DNA of 64,000 bases from Rattus norvegicus (GCF_036323735.1 NC_086027.1:87490662-87554661), one strand, 5' to 3'; positions 39,900 to 51,257 are shown, counted from the stretch's first letter. The notes: generated by a model not told the origin, from the letters alone. Program-made: numbers and translations.

Positions 39900-40022
39900 A
39901 AGGAAGGGGTGGAATACACCTTTTATCCCTCAGCACTCAGGAGGAAGAGGTAGACAGATCTCTATATTTGAAGCCAGACTGTTCTAGGCCAGCCGGGTTA
40001 CATGGTAAAATCCTGTCTCTGG
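39900..40022 (+). repeat. B1 SINE
   Basis: 'tcagcactcaggaggaagag' and 'tggtaaaatcctgtctctgg'. Confidence 0.8.
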
Positions 40023-40049
40023 GATGGGTTGGGGGTGTTGAGGTGGGAG

Positions 40050-40178
40050 AAGAGATCAGATTCCTTGAAGCTAGAGCTACAGGGCTTTGTGAGCCACCCA
40101 ACATGGGTGATGGGAACTGACTCTGGTCCTTTGTAGGAAGAGAAAGCACTCTTAACCATTGGGCCATCTCTCCAGTAC
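40050..40178 (-). repeat. B3/B2 SINE, partial
   Basis: 'gtgatgggaactgactctgg' and 'aaccattgggccatctctcc'. Confidence 0.75.
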
Positions 40179-40204
40179 CCTCTTGAGAGAGCAGCTCATA
40201 TATA

Positions 40205-40290
40205 TAGTTCAGAGTGAGCTTGAGTTCACTCTGTAGCCAAAGGCAACCTTAACTTCTGATACACCTGCCTGTCCTTCCAGAGTGTCCTAC
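40205..40290 (-). repeat. B1-like fragment
   Basis: 'gagttcactctgtagccaaa' and 'ggcaaccttaacttctgata'. Confidence 0.5.
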
Positions 40291-40609
40291 CTCAGGCTTG
40301 CCTTGGGAAGCACCAAGTGTGCCTCCTCCATTTTGCTGAAGGACTTGAGTCTTTTCACTGTCTCGATGTTGTCCCAGACAAACATTATTCTCAGTGAAAC
40401 AAGCGCTTGGTTATTAAGCCCCTTGGATAGCTGGCTATACGTTTTATTTTATAATTTAGATATGCATATCACCAATATTGAATGAGTTAAATGGTATTGA
40501 TGTCACAGCAAGATGCTACCTCTCTATAATCATAATCATAACTGTCACTTCATCTCTTAAAGAAAAATAGTGTTTTAGCTACTGTCATTAATCATGGAGG
40601 ACAAAGTCT

Positions 40610-40611
<2 letters not shown>

Positions 40612-40644
<33 letters not shown>
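40612..40644. repeat. (CA)n microsatellite
   Basis: About 16 CA units. Confidence 0.97.
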
Positions 40645-40645
<1 letters not shown>

Positions 40646-40658
40646 CCCAAATAGTATC

Positions 40659-41019
40659 TGTGATGGTTTGTATATGCTTGGCCCAGGGAGTGGCACTATT
40701 TGGAGATGTGTCCTTGTTGGAGTAGGTGTGACACTGTGGGTGGGGCTTTAAGACCCTCATCCTAACTGCCTGGAAGTCAGTCTTCTCCTAGCCGCCTTCA
40801 GATGAAGATGTAGAACTCTCAGCTCTGCCTGCACCATGCCTGCCTGGATGTTGCCATGTTCCCACCTTGACGATAATGGACTGAACCTCTGAACCTATAA
40901 GCCAGCCCCAATTAAATATTGTCCTTTATAAGACTTAACTTGAGGTGTTGGGGATTTAGCTCAGTGGTAGAGCGCTTGCCTAGCAACTGCAAGGCCCTGG
41001 GTTCGGTCCCCAGCTCTGG

Positions 41020-41056
<37 letters not shown>

Positions 41057-41142
41057 AAAGAAATAAAAAAAAAGAACCAAAAAAAAAAAAATAGACTTAA
41101 CTTGATCATGGTGTCTGTTCACAGCAGCGAAACCCTAAAATA
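40659..41142 (+). mobile_element. Class A LTR-like element split by an ID
   Basis: 'tgtgatggtttgtatatgct', 'ggagtggcactatttggaga', 'gatgttgccatgttcccacc', then after the ID 'catggtgtctgttcacagca' and 'gaaaccctaaaa'. Flanking ATAGTATC and ATAGCATC are similar. Confidence 0.88.
40944..41092 (+). mobile_element. ID element with long A-tail and 13-bp TSD
   Basis: 'ggtgttggggatttagctca', 'gtggtagagcgcttgcctag', 'gggttcggtccccagctctg', then an A tail of over 60 bp with one GAACC block. AGACTTAACTTGA is repeated exactly at 40931-40943 and 41093-41105. Confidence 0.98.
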
Positions 41143-41267
41143 GCATCCCAAACAGAATTTTTCACCAGATCATTTATGAGAACCAAGTGACATTATCATC
41201 TTCACAAAATGTTTAGAATTGGAGGGAAATTGTGTGGAAATGTCACCTGAAGGGTTGGTTAGCTGGT

Positions 41268-41392
41268 CATTCAGTCAGCTGAGTATAATGTCTCACTGCT
41301 ATTTCTCCAGCATTCTGGAGGCCAAGTAAGAGGATCTCCCAGAGTTGAGGCCAGCCTTGACTACATAGTGAGTTCCAGAAGAGCCTAAACTT
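41268..41392 (+). repeat. B1-like SINE
   Basis: 'ggccagccttgactacatag' and 'tgagttccagaagagcctaa'. Confidence 0.75.
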
Positions 41393-41518
41393 TTTGATTT
41401 CCTGTTTGAGAGTGGAAGTGGGGGTGGGGGAAGGAGGGGAAAGAAGGGAAGAAAGATCACTCAGGAAGACTGTTAAAAAATTAAAGCCAAAAAAAAAAAA
41501 ACCAAAAAACAATATTTG

Positions 41519-41638
41519 TAGCCAGGTGTGGTGTACATGCCTGCGATCCAAGTTAGAAGCTGAGGCAGGAAGAGGATCTATCTCTCAAATTTGAGGTCAG
41601 CCGAGGCTCCATAGTGAGACCCTTTTACAAACAAAGGC
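41519..41638 (+). repeat. B1-like SINE
   Basis: 'agccaggtgtggtgtacatg' and 'catagtgagacccttttaca'. Confidence 0.8.
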
Positions 41639-41664
41639 ATAAGTAATAATATACACACAGGACG

Positions 41665-41768
41665 TGCAAGTGATGTATGATACTGCATGCTTGTAATCTT
41701 AGCACTTGAGAGAAATGAAGACGGTCAAGAAGGGCCATCCTGGGCTACAGACACCTTATCTGGAAAAA
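41665..41768 (+). repeat. B1-like SINE, diverged
   Basis: 'gcttgtaatcttagcacttg' and 'catcctgggctacagacacc'. Confidence 0.65.
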
Positions 41769-41769
41769 A

Positions 41770-42321
41770 AAAATACAGTATATATCACGCCATCTTCAGG
41801 ATTTCACAGAGAAAAGTATATGGTATATCAAACTGGACCAAAAGAGTAGTGAAAAGGCAAGTGTACGCACTGTGATCTGGTCATGAACGTACAGGAGATT
41901 ATTACATTGAAGCAAACATTCCCATCTGGCTGCTTATGGTTTAATGGCAGCCATAGAGTGTCTGGCACCTGCTGAGATTGTATTAGTATAATTAGCATGA
42001 CCTGCTCTACCATGGTCAAGGTTCGGATGAGGACACATTTCCGTTAATATTGAGTTAATCATTGGGACTCTACTGGCTCCTATACGTAAGCCTCCTTTTA
42101 CTCTCCAGGACTCTCCCCTCACTACAGTCCAGCCTAGCTCAGCATGGCTTCCAAACGCCTTGCAAAAGGAGCCTGGGGATTCTGACTCATCCCTTGGGCC
42201 TCACATTTTCTAAAGCTGTACCTTGTCAAGTGTGACTGTTTTTCACTGCTCCGAGACACAACTAGCACTGTTAATCCTGAAAAAGATCCACGCAAAACAT
42301 CATTACCAGACCTATTAAAGC
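41770..42321. other. Repeat-poor spacer
   Basis: No gene or known repeat. Confidence 0.4.
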
Positions 42322-42800
42322 AAGTTTTTTTATTCGATTACAGGGCTGGCTCCTCTAAGGCACTGTTGGAGAGGTCAGCATTGAATGTGAGGAAGACAAG
42401 GTTTTCATAGAGCCTAGGGCTGGGGGCAGGGGTTCCAAATGGGGGAAAATGGGTGGGATTACAGGAGCAGGACATAACAGGTGGTCAAAACAAAGTCATC
42501 ATGGAGAGTCATATACCCTTTTGAAACAAAGATAGGGCTGCAAGATAGTTGCAAACAACTTTTTGGAACAAAGACATGATTATCATTCCTGGAATAGGCA
42601 GTACAGAACTGTTTGTAGTTAAGGTTACAGGTGGGGCATAGCCCAACCCTTCGGACACAAGTTTAATCATAAACAGGAATGGACCTAGTTTGCTTCCTCT
42701 GTAAGATTTTTTCAAGCCCAAGAACCAGCTAGCTCTAGGCAGTCTAGATCCTGACAGCCAACCTAGGAGGGATTGAGCCAATCTACTCTTTCCTCCCTAG
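42322..42800 (-). repeat. Probable ERV LTR (unclassified)
   Basis: On the minus strand, an AATAAAAAAACTTGC end (complement of about 42325-42340) follows a long region with 'acaagtttaatcataaacag' and 'ggtggggcatagcccaaccc' on the plus side, which I recall from a repeated rodent sequence. The family is not named. Confidence 0.45.
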
Positions 42801-43089
42801 CCAGATTTCCCTGAAGACCATTTTAGTGCCATAAAGAGAATTTAAACTGTCAAAGAGCATGGATTCTATTTACTTGGGCAAGCAGAAGTCTGAATCTTGA
42901 CCATGATAGAACAGATCATCATGCTAATTAAAACAACACATCATGGGAATCACACAAACTTATGTGCACATAAAACACTTGTATACATAGCATAAATGAA
43001 TTTAAAAAATATTTTCAAATGCATGTAATGGCCAAGAAGTAGCCCTTCGTTTTCTACTTTATGTCATTTAACTTTTCAAAAATTTAAAG
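42801..43089. other. Short unrecognised spacer
   Basis: AT-rich. Confidence 0.35.
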
Positions 43090-43302
43090 CGTTTTCTTAT
43101 TCATGTATGTGTGTAAATGTGTCTTTGGGAATACATGCCACATGTGTGCAGATGCCTATGGAAGTCAAAAGATGACATCAGATTCCTTGGAACTGAAGTC
43201 ATAGATATGAACTGCCTATTGTGGGGCCTGGGAACTGAATTTGGATCCTCTGCAAAGGTCCCAAGCATTCTTAACTACCAAGACATCTTTCCAGCCCAAC
43301 TT
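43090..43302 (-). repeat. B3 SINE
   Basis: 'atgccacatgtgtgcagatg', 'atcagattccttggaactga' and 'accaagacatctttccagcc'. Confidence 0.88.
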
Positions 43303-44257
43303 TCTATACATTTTTAATAACTATTCCATGTCATGGGCTCTCTTTTGGAAAAAAATTGTGGATAAAATCTATGTTATCTGACTAAAATACAGTGGGAAGT
43401 AATAGGGTCTTGTCATAGATGGGATGCAGTTAGATTTTTGTCCTTCCTGCTTGGTCAATCTTGTTAGTTTGACTGTGATCCAGTAGAGACTTAGTATGCG
43501 AATCAAGAATAATGAAGCTAACCGAAGAATCCACTAGCAATCTTTCCTCCAAATTTTAAGGATAATGTTTTTAGATCCTGCACCTTCACAGTCATGTTTT
43601 TAAATTACATGATCATAAAGATGGCTCTGGTTTTTATTTTTCTTTTCAATCCTCATACCTGTCCTCCTTAACCTCCAGGTGTCCAAGTTAATTCTTTCAT
43701 GTCTTTTAACTTAAAATATTATTCACAGGAACAGAGACTTTCTGTTCCTGGTCACTTACAGACTCTTCTTTCAGATTCCAAGAATTAAAGAGTGATGTTT
43801 GAAGTGGGCATTTTTCTTTTTCCTTTTAAAAATATTTTCTTGGTCAAGTTGGATGTCTCTAGATTCCAAGGCAATAGGAAAGACATGTTTGTGGTTCTAA
43901 ATACTTTGTATATAGTATACAGTGTTTGGTTAAGCAGTACTCATCACACAGTGAGCCTTTCAAACTCAAAAATTTCTGTAGGGCTCTATAGAAAACCATT
44001 CAGGGTAGGCTCTCTGCCACGATATCTATATCCATCCCAGGTAAGACTTTCAAGTCATGTTGGAAGATTACTAAGTTGGCTCGTCAAGTAAAGGTATCTA
44101 CTCCCAGCCAGACCATTTCAGTTCTGTCCTTGGGACCCAAATAGTGAAGGAAATAATCACACAAATTGACCCCTGTGAACTCCATGTACACGATGTGGAA
44201 TTTGTGAGCCTCCACATATACAGAGAAAAGGAATAAATGTAAGTTTTAGAAAATTAA
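43303..44257. other. Repeat-poor island
   Basis: A 59-bp segment at 43982-44040 has an acceptor-like 'aatttctgtag' and a consensus CAG|GTAAGA donor, open in one frame. Its phase does not connect to the 48888 candidate, so I do not call it. Confidence 0.35.
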
Positions 44258-44478
44258 GGGGCTAGAGAGATGACTCAGTGGCTAAGAGTAACCTAACTGC
44301 TCCTCCAGACAGAGTTGGTCCCCAGTACCTCTGTTGGGCAGCTCATACCTACCTGTAACTCAAGATCCAGGGGATGGATGCCACCAGCCTTCGCTTGCAT
44401 GCATATGCCCATAAACAAGTTCACCTAGATGCACATAATTAAAATAATACAAAGTAAATCTTCAAAAGAAAAGGTTTT
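44258..44478 (+). repeat. B3 SINE
   Basis: 'ggggctagagagatgactca', 'tgttgggcagctcataccta' and an AATCTTCAAAAG tail. Confidence 0.88.
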
Positions 44479-44489
44479 AGAAGTTTATT

Positions 44490-44562
44490 TTTTGCCAGGA
44501 CGGTGACTCACATTGATAATCCCAGTACGTGGAGGCCAAGGCAGGATTATAGGCAAGGAAGA
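44490..44562 (+). repeat. B1 5' fragment
   Basis: 'gccaggacggtgactcacat' and 'taatcccagtacgtggaggc'. Confidence 0.65.
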
Positions 44563-44871
44563 AAAACATTTATTGTTATTAATTGTTATTAGTTCGGACT
44601 TTTTGAAACTTTTAAGCAACTCTAATTTAGACAGTAAAGGGGATTTATTGGATCATATAATTAAAAGTCTACAAATAAATGGCCCTTAGACAAAACAAGC
44701 TCTTGTTTCTGCTGGGTACCAGACCACCCTCCAAGCCCTTGAACAGCTCCAGGTAGCAAAATGGATGCTGACTTCTCCAACCTTCCACCTCCCACCTTCA
44801 TGCCATATTTCTAGGTTATCTGGTTCCTTCCCAAGCCTTAGGATCCATCTTCTTTCCTGAAAATTGGGTTA
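44563..44871. other. Unrecognised spacer
   Basis: Contains a TTATTAATTGTTATTAG AT-rich segment. No gene. Confidence 0.35.
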
Positions 44872-44876
44872 CTTAA

Positions 44877-45283
44877 TGTCTTGGTCAGGGTTTCTAGTCC
44901 TGCACAGAACATCATGACCAAGAAACAAGTTGGGGAGGAAAGGGTTTACTCAACTTACACTTTCATATTGCTGCTCACCAAAGGAAGTCAGGATAAGAAC
45001 TCACAAGGGTAGAAACTTGGAGGTAGGAGCTGATGCAGAAGCCATGGAGGGATGCTGTTTACTGGCTTGCTTCCTCTGGCTTGGTCAGCTTGCTTTGTTA
45101 TTGAACCCAGGACTACCAGCCCAGGGATAGCATCACCCACAAGAATGGGTCCTCCCCCACTTGATCATTAGCTGAGAAAATGCCTTACAGCTGGATCTCT
45201 TGGAGGCATTTCCTCAAGAGAGGTTCCTTTTTCTGTGATAACTCCAGCTTGTGTCAAGTTGACACACAAAACCACACAGTACA
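44877..45283 (-). mobile_element. Class B LTR-like element with perfect TSD
   Basis: Plus-strand ends are TGTCTTGGTCAGGG and ...CACAGTACA. Inside are 'accaagaaacaagttgggga', 'ccatggagggatgctgttta' and 'gcttgtgtcaagttgacaca'. CTTAA flanks it at 44872-44876 and 45284-45288. TG...CA ends plus a 5-bp TSD support a solo LTR. Confidence 0.88.
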
Positions 45284-45291
45284 CTTAAACA

Positions 45292-45398
45292 GAGAATAGT
45301 GGCTTATATTTGTAATCTCAGGTTTCAGGAAGCCAAGACAGAAACATTGCCTTAAGACTAGCTTGGGCTATAGGGGAAGATCCTATCTCAAAATGAAA
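45292..45398 (+). repeat. B1-like SINE
   Basis: 'ttatatttgtaatctcaggt' and 'gatcctatctcaaaatg'. Confidence 0.6.
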
Positions 45399-46154
45399 AT
45401 AAAGCAAATGAACTAAGTGTAACTTTCCCATCCCTGTAACCATCCTGGCAGGAATATTTGTGTCCCTCTCTTTGTGACTACTGAAACAATGGACTCAAGG
45501 AATTGGGACTTGCCCAGAAATCTCATGGTGGGGAAAGCAAAGGCTGAACCTGGTATCATCCAGTGGAGGACTCTGTCTAATGGAAGGGATTTCCCACAGT
45601 TCTGATGACTTATCTGAGTACTTTACAGGTGAGACTAGAGCTGAGACAATAATGGGCAGGGCCACAGTTCCACCAGGATTGCTTAGTTATACACATCTTC
45701 TGCTTTGTATTTAAACCTAAACTCCATGTCAGAATCATGAAATGGACTTGTGATTACTAGCTCTCTTTATTAGTCCTAATATGGCCACCTTTCTCTGATT
45801 TTCAGTATTACTTGTCTGTTTAATTAGCCTACCAAGGATTGGTACCCAAGCCTAACTTTCTAGGACTTCCCAGGCTAAGGCTCTGACCCCAACAGTTTCA
45901 GAAACATCTTCCCATTCCTGAAGCCTTCTCTGTGGGAATGTGTGAATAATCTTAGATTAAGCACTTCAACCCCCTTCTCTGAATGAAGGTGGTCCCTCGG
46001 TAGAGCTCCGATCCCTACCTTTCCCTAGTGACACAAAAATGGGATAATGGATGCCATTGGGATGATAATGGGAAAAAGAATGCATGTGGCTGCCCTTCTC
46101 TTCCCTTCATAGTCTTTTCTTCTCCGTCGCCTTCCTCTGGAGGCTTGAGGATGT
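45399..46154. other. Repeat-poor island
   Basis: About 750 bp with no known repeat. No long open frame. Confidence 0.4.
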
Positions 46155-46262
46155 AAGACACGGTATGGTAGACTGCATTTGTGTCCCAGCACTCAGAAGG
46201 CTGACACAGAAGAATTTCTGGGAGTTCAAGGCTACCCTGGACTACAGGATGAGGCTGTGTAG
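46155..46262 (+). repeat. B1-like SINE
   Basis: 'tgtgtcccagcactcagaag' and 'aggctaccctggactacagg'. Confidence 0.75.
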
Positions 46263-46598
46263 ATATTGGAAGCACGTCTACGCTTAGATCTGTGTCTTTA
46301 GAGTAAGCAGCATGTTGTTTCAGACAAGTTCTCACAAAGACAAGGTTGGTAGCTGTGTTGGGTTGATTAACGGCACGCATAGGCTCATCTATTTGAGTGC
46401 TTGGTCCACTGTTGGTGGCTTGTTTAGGAGGGATTAGGAGCTGTGTCTTTGCTGGAGCAGGCGTATCACTGGGGGTAAGCTTGGATGTTCCAAAAGTTCC
46501 AAAAGTTCAGTCATCCTCTCTGCCTCTTGCTTGTGGATCAGATGTAAACTCTCAGCTACTGATCCAGTGTCATGCCTCCTTACCTACCACCGTGTTCC

Positions 46599-46616
46599 TG
46601 ACGACGATGACGATGG

Positions 46617-46643
<27 letters not shown>
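46599..46643. repeat. (GAT)n microsatellite
   Basis: About 11 perfect GAT units plus imperfect ones. It arose from the class A2 'atgatgatgatgg' block. Confidence 0.9.
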
Positions 46644-46647
<4 letters not shown>

Positions 46648-46689
46648 GAACAACAACTAACTTTCTGAAACTGTAAGCAAGCTGCTAAC

Positions 46690-47237
46690 TAATCAGCTGG
46701 AGTAACCTTTTTGTACACTGTACGAAGGTTGTCTTTGTATTAATTGTTAATTCTGTACCAGCAGAGAGCTGAGTATTTGCTAGATTTTGGTATTGATATT
46801 CTTATGGCTCGTTACCTTCCTCAGTGTTTTGTAAACATACACCTTTCTTACTCAATGATTCGATTAATAAAGACCCGATGGCTAATAGCTAGCTAGGCAG
46901 GAAAGGGAAGTGGGACTTCAAGGTCAAGAGAGTCTTGGGGGAGAAGCAGAGGTCGCTGAGGGACCTGGAGGTGCGTAGTTGTACTGGAACTGAGAGAGAG
47001 GTTAAGAAGTAGCCACTTGGTGGGTTACGGATTAGAAGTTGAGTTGATTAAGTTAGGTGAGTTTGCTGGGAGGTGGCCTAAGCTAAGGCCTAAGCTTAAT
47101 AAACATTATTAATTATTATCAATATAGTATGAATATTAATATAATCAAACAATTAAACAATTATTATAATAATATAAATATTACTAAATAATATTATTAA
47201 GTTTCTATATTTATACCTCTGGCAGGTTCAAAAACCC
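46690..47237 (+). repeat. LTR-like insert, AATAAAGA class
   Basis: 'cgattaataaagacccgatg', 'gaagtgggacttcaaggtca' and 'gtggcctaagctaaggccta' mark it. A sister with the same AATAAAGA...GTGGGACTT order is at 47970-48345. The ends are AT-rich and not well defined. Confidence 0.55.
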
Positions 47238-47306
47238 CATTATACTTTCTTTGATAAGTTGCTTTGATCATGGTTTCTCTTCATAACAATAGAACAGTCA
47301 CTAAGG

Positions 47307-47837
47307 TAGTCCCTCTGAGTCATTCAACTATTACTTATATTATTTCACACATATATTCAATGTATGTCTATGGCATTGAGCTTTGCTTCCCATCTTCTCC
47401 TAGGACTGAGTGTGTGTGCTGCCTTTGGCTGAAGAAGCTGGACCTAAGGCAGAGCCAGTATGCTCGGACGGTGCAAAGGGATGTTCTAGGAGGAATTGTC
47501 TGTGCTAGCGGGCAGGCCTGCCAGGAGCTTTTCCTTTAAAATGTCAGCACCTACACCCACTTCTACCTAGACATGCCTAAGGATTCTCAAGGTTGTTAAT
47601 TAGCTATTCAAGAACCTTTCCTGTTTTCAAACCAGGTATCTTGTGATGGCGTTTTAAAATTCTCTTTGTCACTAACGGAGGTAATCACTGCCATTTAGTG
47701 ACCGCCCACCAGGCACGCCATTCTTCACTTGATTTATGTTGCTGTAAATTCTTCACAACAAACCTCCAGAGCAGGAATTATAATTTTATCAGTGTAAAAT
47801 GAAAGCACAGGGTTGCCATGTAGTTCAGTTAGTAAGA
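47307..47837. other. Unrecognised spacer
   Basis: No gene supported. A 91-codon frame at 47264-47539 begins inside the LTR-like repeat. Confidence 0.35.
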
Positions 47838-47935
47838 GTCTCACGTAGCCCAGGCTGGCCCCTTCTATGCTGGTGAATGCCTGGATCCATCTGATCCTTC
47901 TGCCTCCATCTTCCCAGCCCCAGGATTTGAACTCT
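47838..47935 (-). repeat. B1-like SINE
   Basis: 'gtagcccaggctggcccctt' and 'tgatccttctgcctccatct'. Confidence 0.65.
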
Positions 47936-47969
47936 CACACCTCATTTCTTCAGTGACAGGGATCAAATC

Positions 47970-48345
47970 CATGACATGGTGTAGGGAGTGGTTCTGATGC
48001 TAAGATCCTATTCCCCAGTTGGTTCTTGACTGATCAATAAAGATGCCAGGAGCCAATGGTTGGGTGAAAGGAACAAGGTGGGACTTCTGGGTCCCTGCAG
48101 ACAGTGGCAGAGACAGAGGAAGAGAAAGGGAGTTTGAAGGGAGAAAAGGTGACCAGCCATGTGAGTTCTAGGGCAGAGTGGCCATTGGTTACTTCCCCAA
48201 CTGGGCCTGGGGCAGCAGGCAGGATATTAGAAATATAATTAAGTTGAAGGCAGATTTAGGGTGCTGAGCTGGGAGTGAAAAGAAGGGTGAGAGATAGCCG
48301 AGGAAAGCTTAGAACAGCCCAGCAATTGAGCCAATAAGGCAGGTT
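47970..48345 (+). repeat. LTR-like repeat, AATAAAGA class
   Basis: 'gactgatcaataaagatgcc', 'gccaatggttgggtgaaagg' and 'aacaaggtgggacttctggg'. Confidence 0.6.
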
Positions 48346-48351
48346 GAAAAT

Positions 48352-48354
<3 letters not shown>

Positions 48355-48400
<46 letters not shown>

Positions 48401-48411
48401 GTGTGTGTGTG
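48355..48411. repeat. (TG)n microsatellite
   Basis: About 22 TG units, a TTG break, then six more. Confidence 0.97.
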
Positions 48412-48491
48412 TGCCTGATAGCGTGGGACCCGGGGGGAATGGGGGACTGGTAGTGTGGTCCGCCCAGAGCTTAAAGCAGGGTACAAAACCC

Positions 48492-48556
48492 ACATGCTAC
48501 TCCTGGTGCCTGCTAGGCAAGCGCTCTACCAACCGAGCTACGGCTCCAGTCCAAGA
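48492..48556 (-). repeat. ID/B4 head fragment
   Basis: 'gcctgctaggcaagcgctct' and 'accaaccgagctacggctcc'. Confidence 0.75.
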
Positions 48557-48563
48557 CGCACCT

Positions 48564-48713
48564 TGTTTGTTTGTTTGTTTGTTTTTCCATACAGGGTTTC
48601 TCTGAGTATCTCTGGCTTTCCTGGAACTCTGTAGACCAGGCTGGCCTGGAACTCACAGATCCATCTGTATCTGCCTCTATAGTCCTGGGATTGAAGGTGT
48701 CTGGCCCAAGAAG
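48564..48713 (-). repeat. B1 SINE
   Basis: (GTTT)n antisense tail, 'tacagggtttctctgagtat', 'aggctggcctggaactcaca' and 'tcctgggattgaaggtgtct'. Confidence 0.93.
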
Positions 48714-49194
48714 TATCTTTCTAAAACATGTGACGGCTGTTCCCAAACTCTACTTTTATGGCTTCAGCAGAGGTCCCCACAGTTGGCATCATGGCTCTTC
48801 TTCATGTCTGATGCTGCCCCCAGCTTAAGGTGAGCTCCACATAATCCTCCCCCAGCAGATACCTGCTTATTTCTCATCATCTTCCAGGCTGGTGTGTGGG
48901 AAGCAGCCCAGATAACCTGCAAGCAGCACTGCCTAAGACTAAGAAGCTGAGCCTCCGGGGGCAGCCCCAGGGCAAGAAAGGAGTTGGAGCCCAAAGTGAG
49001 TGGGGGGATGGCTGTCTCAGGGAGACATTTTGAACCCTTTTCAAGAAGGCAGGTTAGAACCAAACTTCTGCTCCCTGAAATGACAAGTGCATTTTAAACT
49101 TTTTAAACTGGTGTTTTCTTCCTTTCCTATTTCTCTCTTGACTTCTGGCTACTTCAATGACCCCTATTGGCTTGCCTTAACTTTCTAACTTTTT
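48714..49194. other. Repeat-poor island with exon candidate
   Basis: About 480 bp without known repeats. It contains 48888-48995. A 99-codon minus-strand frame (48764-49063) overlaps and is the weaker alternative reading. Confidence 0.4.
48888..48995 (+). other. Best exon candidate, 108 bp, one frame open
   Basis: Acceptor 'ttatttctcatcatcttccag' (ends 48887) and donor AAA|GTGAGT at 48996 are both close to consensus. The 108-bp segment is open in one frame only (GC + 35 codons + A), reading WCVGSSPDNLQAALPKTKKL in its first part and basic after that. The other two plus frames contain stops. I do not recognise the protein. With a 1-base overhang it would join in phase to 53507. Confidence 0.3.
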
Positions 49195-49315
49195 CTCCCC
49201 CTCACTTCGTTCTTGAGATAGGATTTCTCTGTGTAGCTCTGGCTGTCCTAGAACTTCAGACAGGCCTCAAACTCAGAGATCAGATTAAAGGCATGCTCCA
49301 CAACTGCCCAGCTTG
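49195..49315 (-). repeat. B1 SINE
   Basis: 'gagataggatttctctgtgt' and 'cagattaaaggcatgctcca'. Confidence 0.85.
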
Positions 49316-49496
49316 GTTATTCTAACTTTACTTCATTAAACTACCTGCACTCAAATCCTAATTCTGTTTTAGGGAATATCCAAAGCAAACCAACAATAAT
49401 TTGGACACAATAAAGTTGGAGGAGAAACAGACTCTTTCCAGTTTCATCTCATCTTACACACAAATGCAGATACACACAGGATAGGGGGAGAAAGAA

Positions 49497-49507
49497 GGAG
49501 AAGGAGA

Positions 49508-49565
<58 letters not shown>

Positions 49566-49622
49566 CAGAGACAGAGACAGACAGACAGACAGACACACAC
49601 ACACACAGAGAGAGAGAGAGAC

Positions 49623-49674
<52 letters not shown>
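49497..49674. repeat. (GA)n/(GACA)n purine-rich tract
   Basis: About 178 bp of GA with GACA, ACAG and one ACACACAC insert. Long mirror-symmetric purine runs at the right end. Confidence 0.97.
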
Positions 49675-49678
<4 letters not shown>

Positions 49679-49717
49679 TATAATCAGTTAAGGATAAAAA
49701 TTAAGACTGTCTTTCCA

Positions 49718-49905
49718 GGGCTGGAGAGATGGCTCAATGGTTAAGAGCACTGACTGCTCTTCCAGAGGTCTTGAGTTCAATTCCCAGCAACCATATGGTG
49801 GCTCACAACCATCTGTAATGGGATCTGATGCCCTCTTCTGGTGTGTCTGAAGACAGCAACAGTTTACTCATACATGAAATAAATAAAATAAATCTTAAAA
49901 AAAAA
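49718..49905 (+). mobile_element. B2 SINE with 15-bp TSD
   Basis: Complete B2. The flanks AAGACTGTCTTTCCA (49703-49717) and AAGACTATCTTTCCA (49906-49920) differ at one base. Confidence 0.97.
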
Positions 49906-50106
49906 AAGACTATCTTTCCATCAAAGCAATGTTCCTTGATTCTGACCTTTTCTCTCAGCCTCGGGCTATATGTTATAGCTTTATTCTAAATTCGTCTTCA
50001 CCACAGTCAATCAACAAGTATAAAAACAGTCACTTAGAACAGTATGAGAAAATGCCAACCTATTGAACTAAATGGTAAATGTAGGCTCAGGTCTCTCTGT
50101 GGTTGA

Positions 50107-50200
50107 GTAGGACTTGTGGCACTTTGGGAAGTGGGGTCATGAAGATGAGGAGTTCAAGGCTGGGCTTGGCTATACAGGCGGTTTGTGCTACACAACAAAG
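50107..50200 (+). repeat. B1/PB1-like fragment
   Basis: 'cttgtggcactttgggaagt' and 'ttcaaggctgggcttggcta'. Confidence 0.55.
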
Positions 50201-50943
50201 CAAGCTAGCGAGCAAGCCAATAACTGTAGCAGCAGAAACCCAGTGTCTCCTGCTGGCTTATCCCAACTTCAAGTCATTGAACAACATTTCCTGATAGTTA
50301 TAGCAACCGTTTCCCAGGTATGACCTTAAGGTTTCCCTTAGTTCACCCTTTACTTACATCTTTTGTTTGAGTTTGGGGATTTGTGAAGGATCAGGCTCTT
50401 TGGATGCCAGAGGAAATAACAGCCTTGGAAACCATGTCCCATTTAGTGGCTTCCCATCCTCTTTTGGTATGGTTTATTTTATCCTCATAGCTAGCGGTTT
50501 CTCTTGGCTCCTTGTTTGGGGGTCCTATAAGTTGTGTTCTCTCTGCAAGTCTGCACAGAGTTCATTTGTCAGTAATTCTGGATGGAACTGAGAGAACAGA
50601 AGTAGGGTTGTGCAGATGGAGGAAACAGGCCAAGTTAGATGCTGGAAGAGCTTGTCCCACAGGCTGCCCAAAATTGGCAAGGCTCTATATAGTTGTCCTA
50701 TGATGAGGCCAAAAGCTCAACCTTGGTGACCCCTTTGTAGGCTGCTCTAAAAGAGTGGCCTTAGGCCTGGGGACTTAAGTCTGCTCAGACAGTTTTATAA
50801 AGAGCCACAGAGGGTGAATGGCTGAGAGCTGTTGACTGATTCTAGTAGCTGAGGAAATAAGTCCTTCAGCCTGAAGGGGAGGGGAGGCATCTGAGAAGCA
50901 AGTCATTGGTGCAACTCTTCCCTTCTACTCCTTCGTCTCCTAC
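50201..50943. other. Repeat-poor island
   Basis: About 740 bp with no known repeat and only short frames. Confidence 0.4.
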
Positions 50944-51257
50944 TGTGGTGGTTTGAATGAAAATGGCCCCGTAGGCCCATAGAGAGGGGCACTGTTAGGT
51001 GGTGTGGCCTTGTTGGAAGAAGTGTGTCACTGGGAGTAGGCTTTAAGATTTCAGATACTCAAACCAGGTCCGGTCTCACTCTCTTCCTGCTGCCTTCAGA
51101 TCTCAGTGTAGAGCTCTCAGCTACTTCTTCAGCACCATGTTGGCTCGCATGCTGCCATGCTGCCATGGACTGGGCCTCTGAACTGTCATTAAATGGTTTC
51201 CTTGTAAGGATGCTATGGTCACAGTGTTGCTCCATAGCAATAGAAACCCTAATTAAG
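50944..51257 (+). mobile_element. Class A2 LTR-like element
   Basis: 'tgtggtggtttgaatgaaaa', 'gtggccttgttggaagaagt', 'gtagagctctcagctacttc' and 'agcaatagaaaccctaatta'. CCTAC and GCTAC flank it (4 of 5). Confidence 0.88.

Larger units (their letters stand above)
46353..47306 (+). mobile_element. Class A2 LTR-like element split by another LTR-like insert
   Basis: 5' part: 'ggctcatctatttgagtgct', 'tagctgtgtctttgctggag'-like block, 'cttgtggatcagatgtaaac'. 3' part (about 47238-47306): 'ttctttgataagttgctttg', 'ataacaatagaacagtcact'. Roughly 46690-47237 is foreign. A (GAT)n microsatellite sits at 46599-46643. Confidence 0.7.

Noticed and set aside
40944..40990. tRNA gene (alanine-like A/B box)
   Set aside because: This is the tRNA-Ala-like head of an ID element with an A tail and TSD. 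No intact cloverleaf tRNA was seen anywhere in the window.
43982..44040. 59-bp open segment before a consensus CAG|GTAAGA donor as an upstream exon of the 48888 candidate
   Set aside because: It exits at phase 0, but the 48888 segment needs one preceding base, and its acceptor is weak.
49497..49674. Purine tract as a CRISPR or regulatory array
   Set aside because: Simple GA/GACA repeat with no spacer structure.
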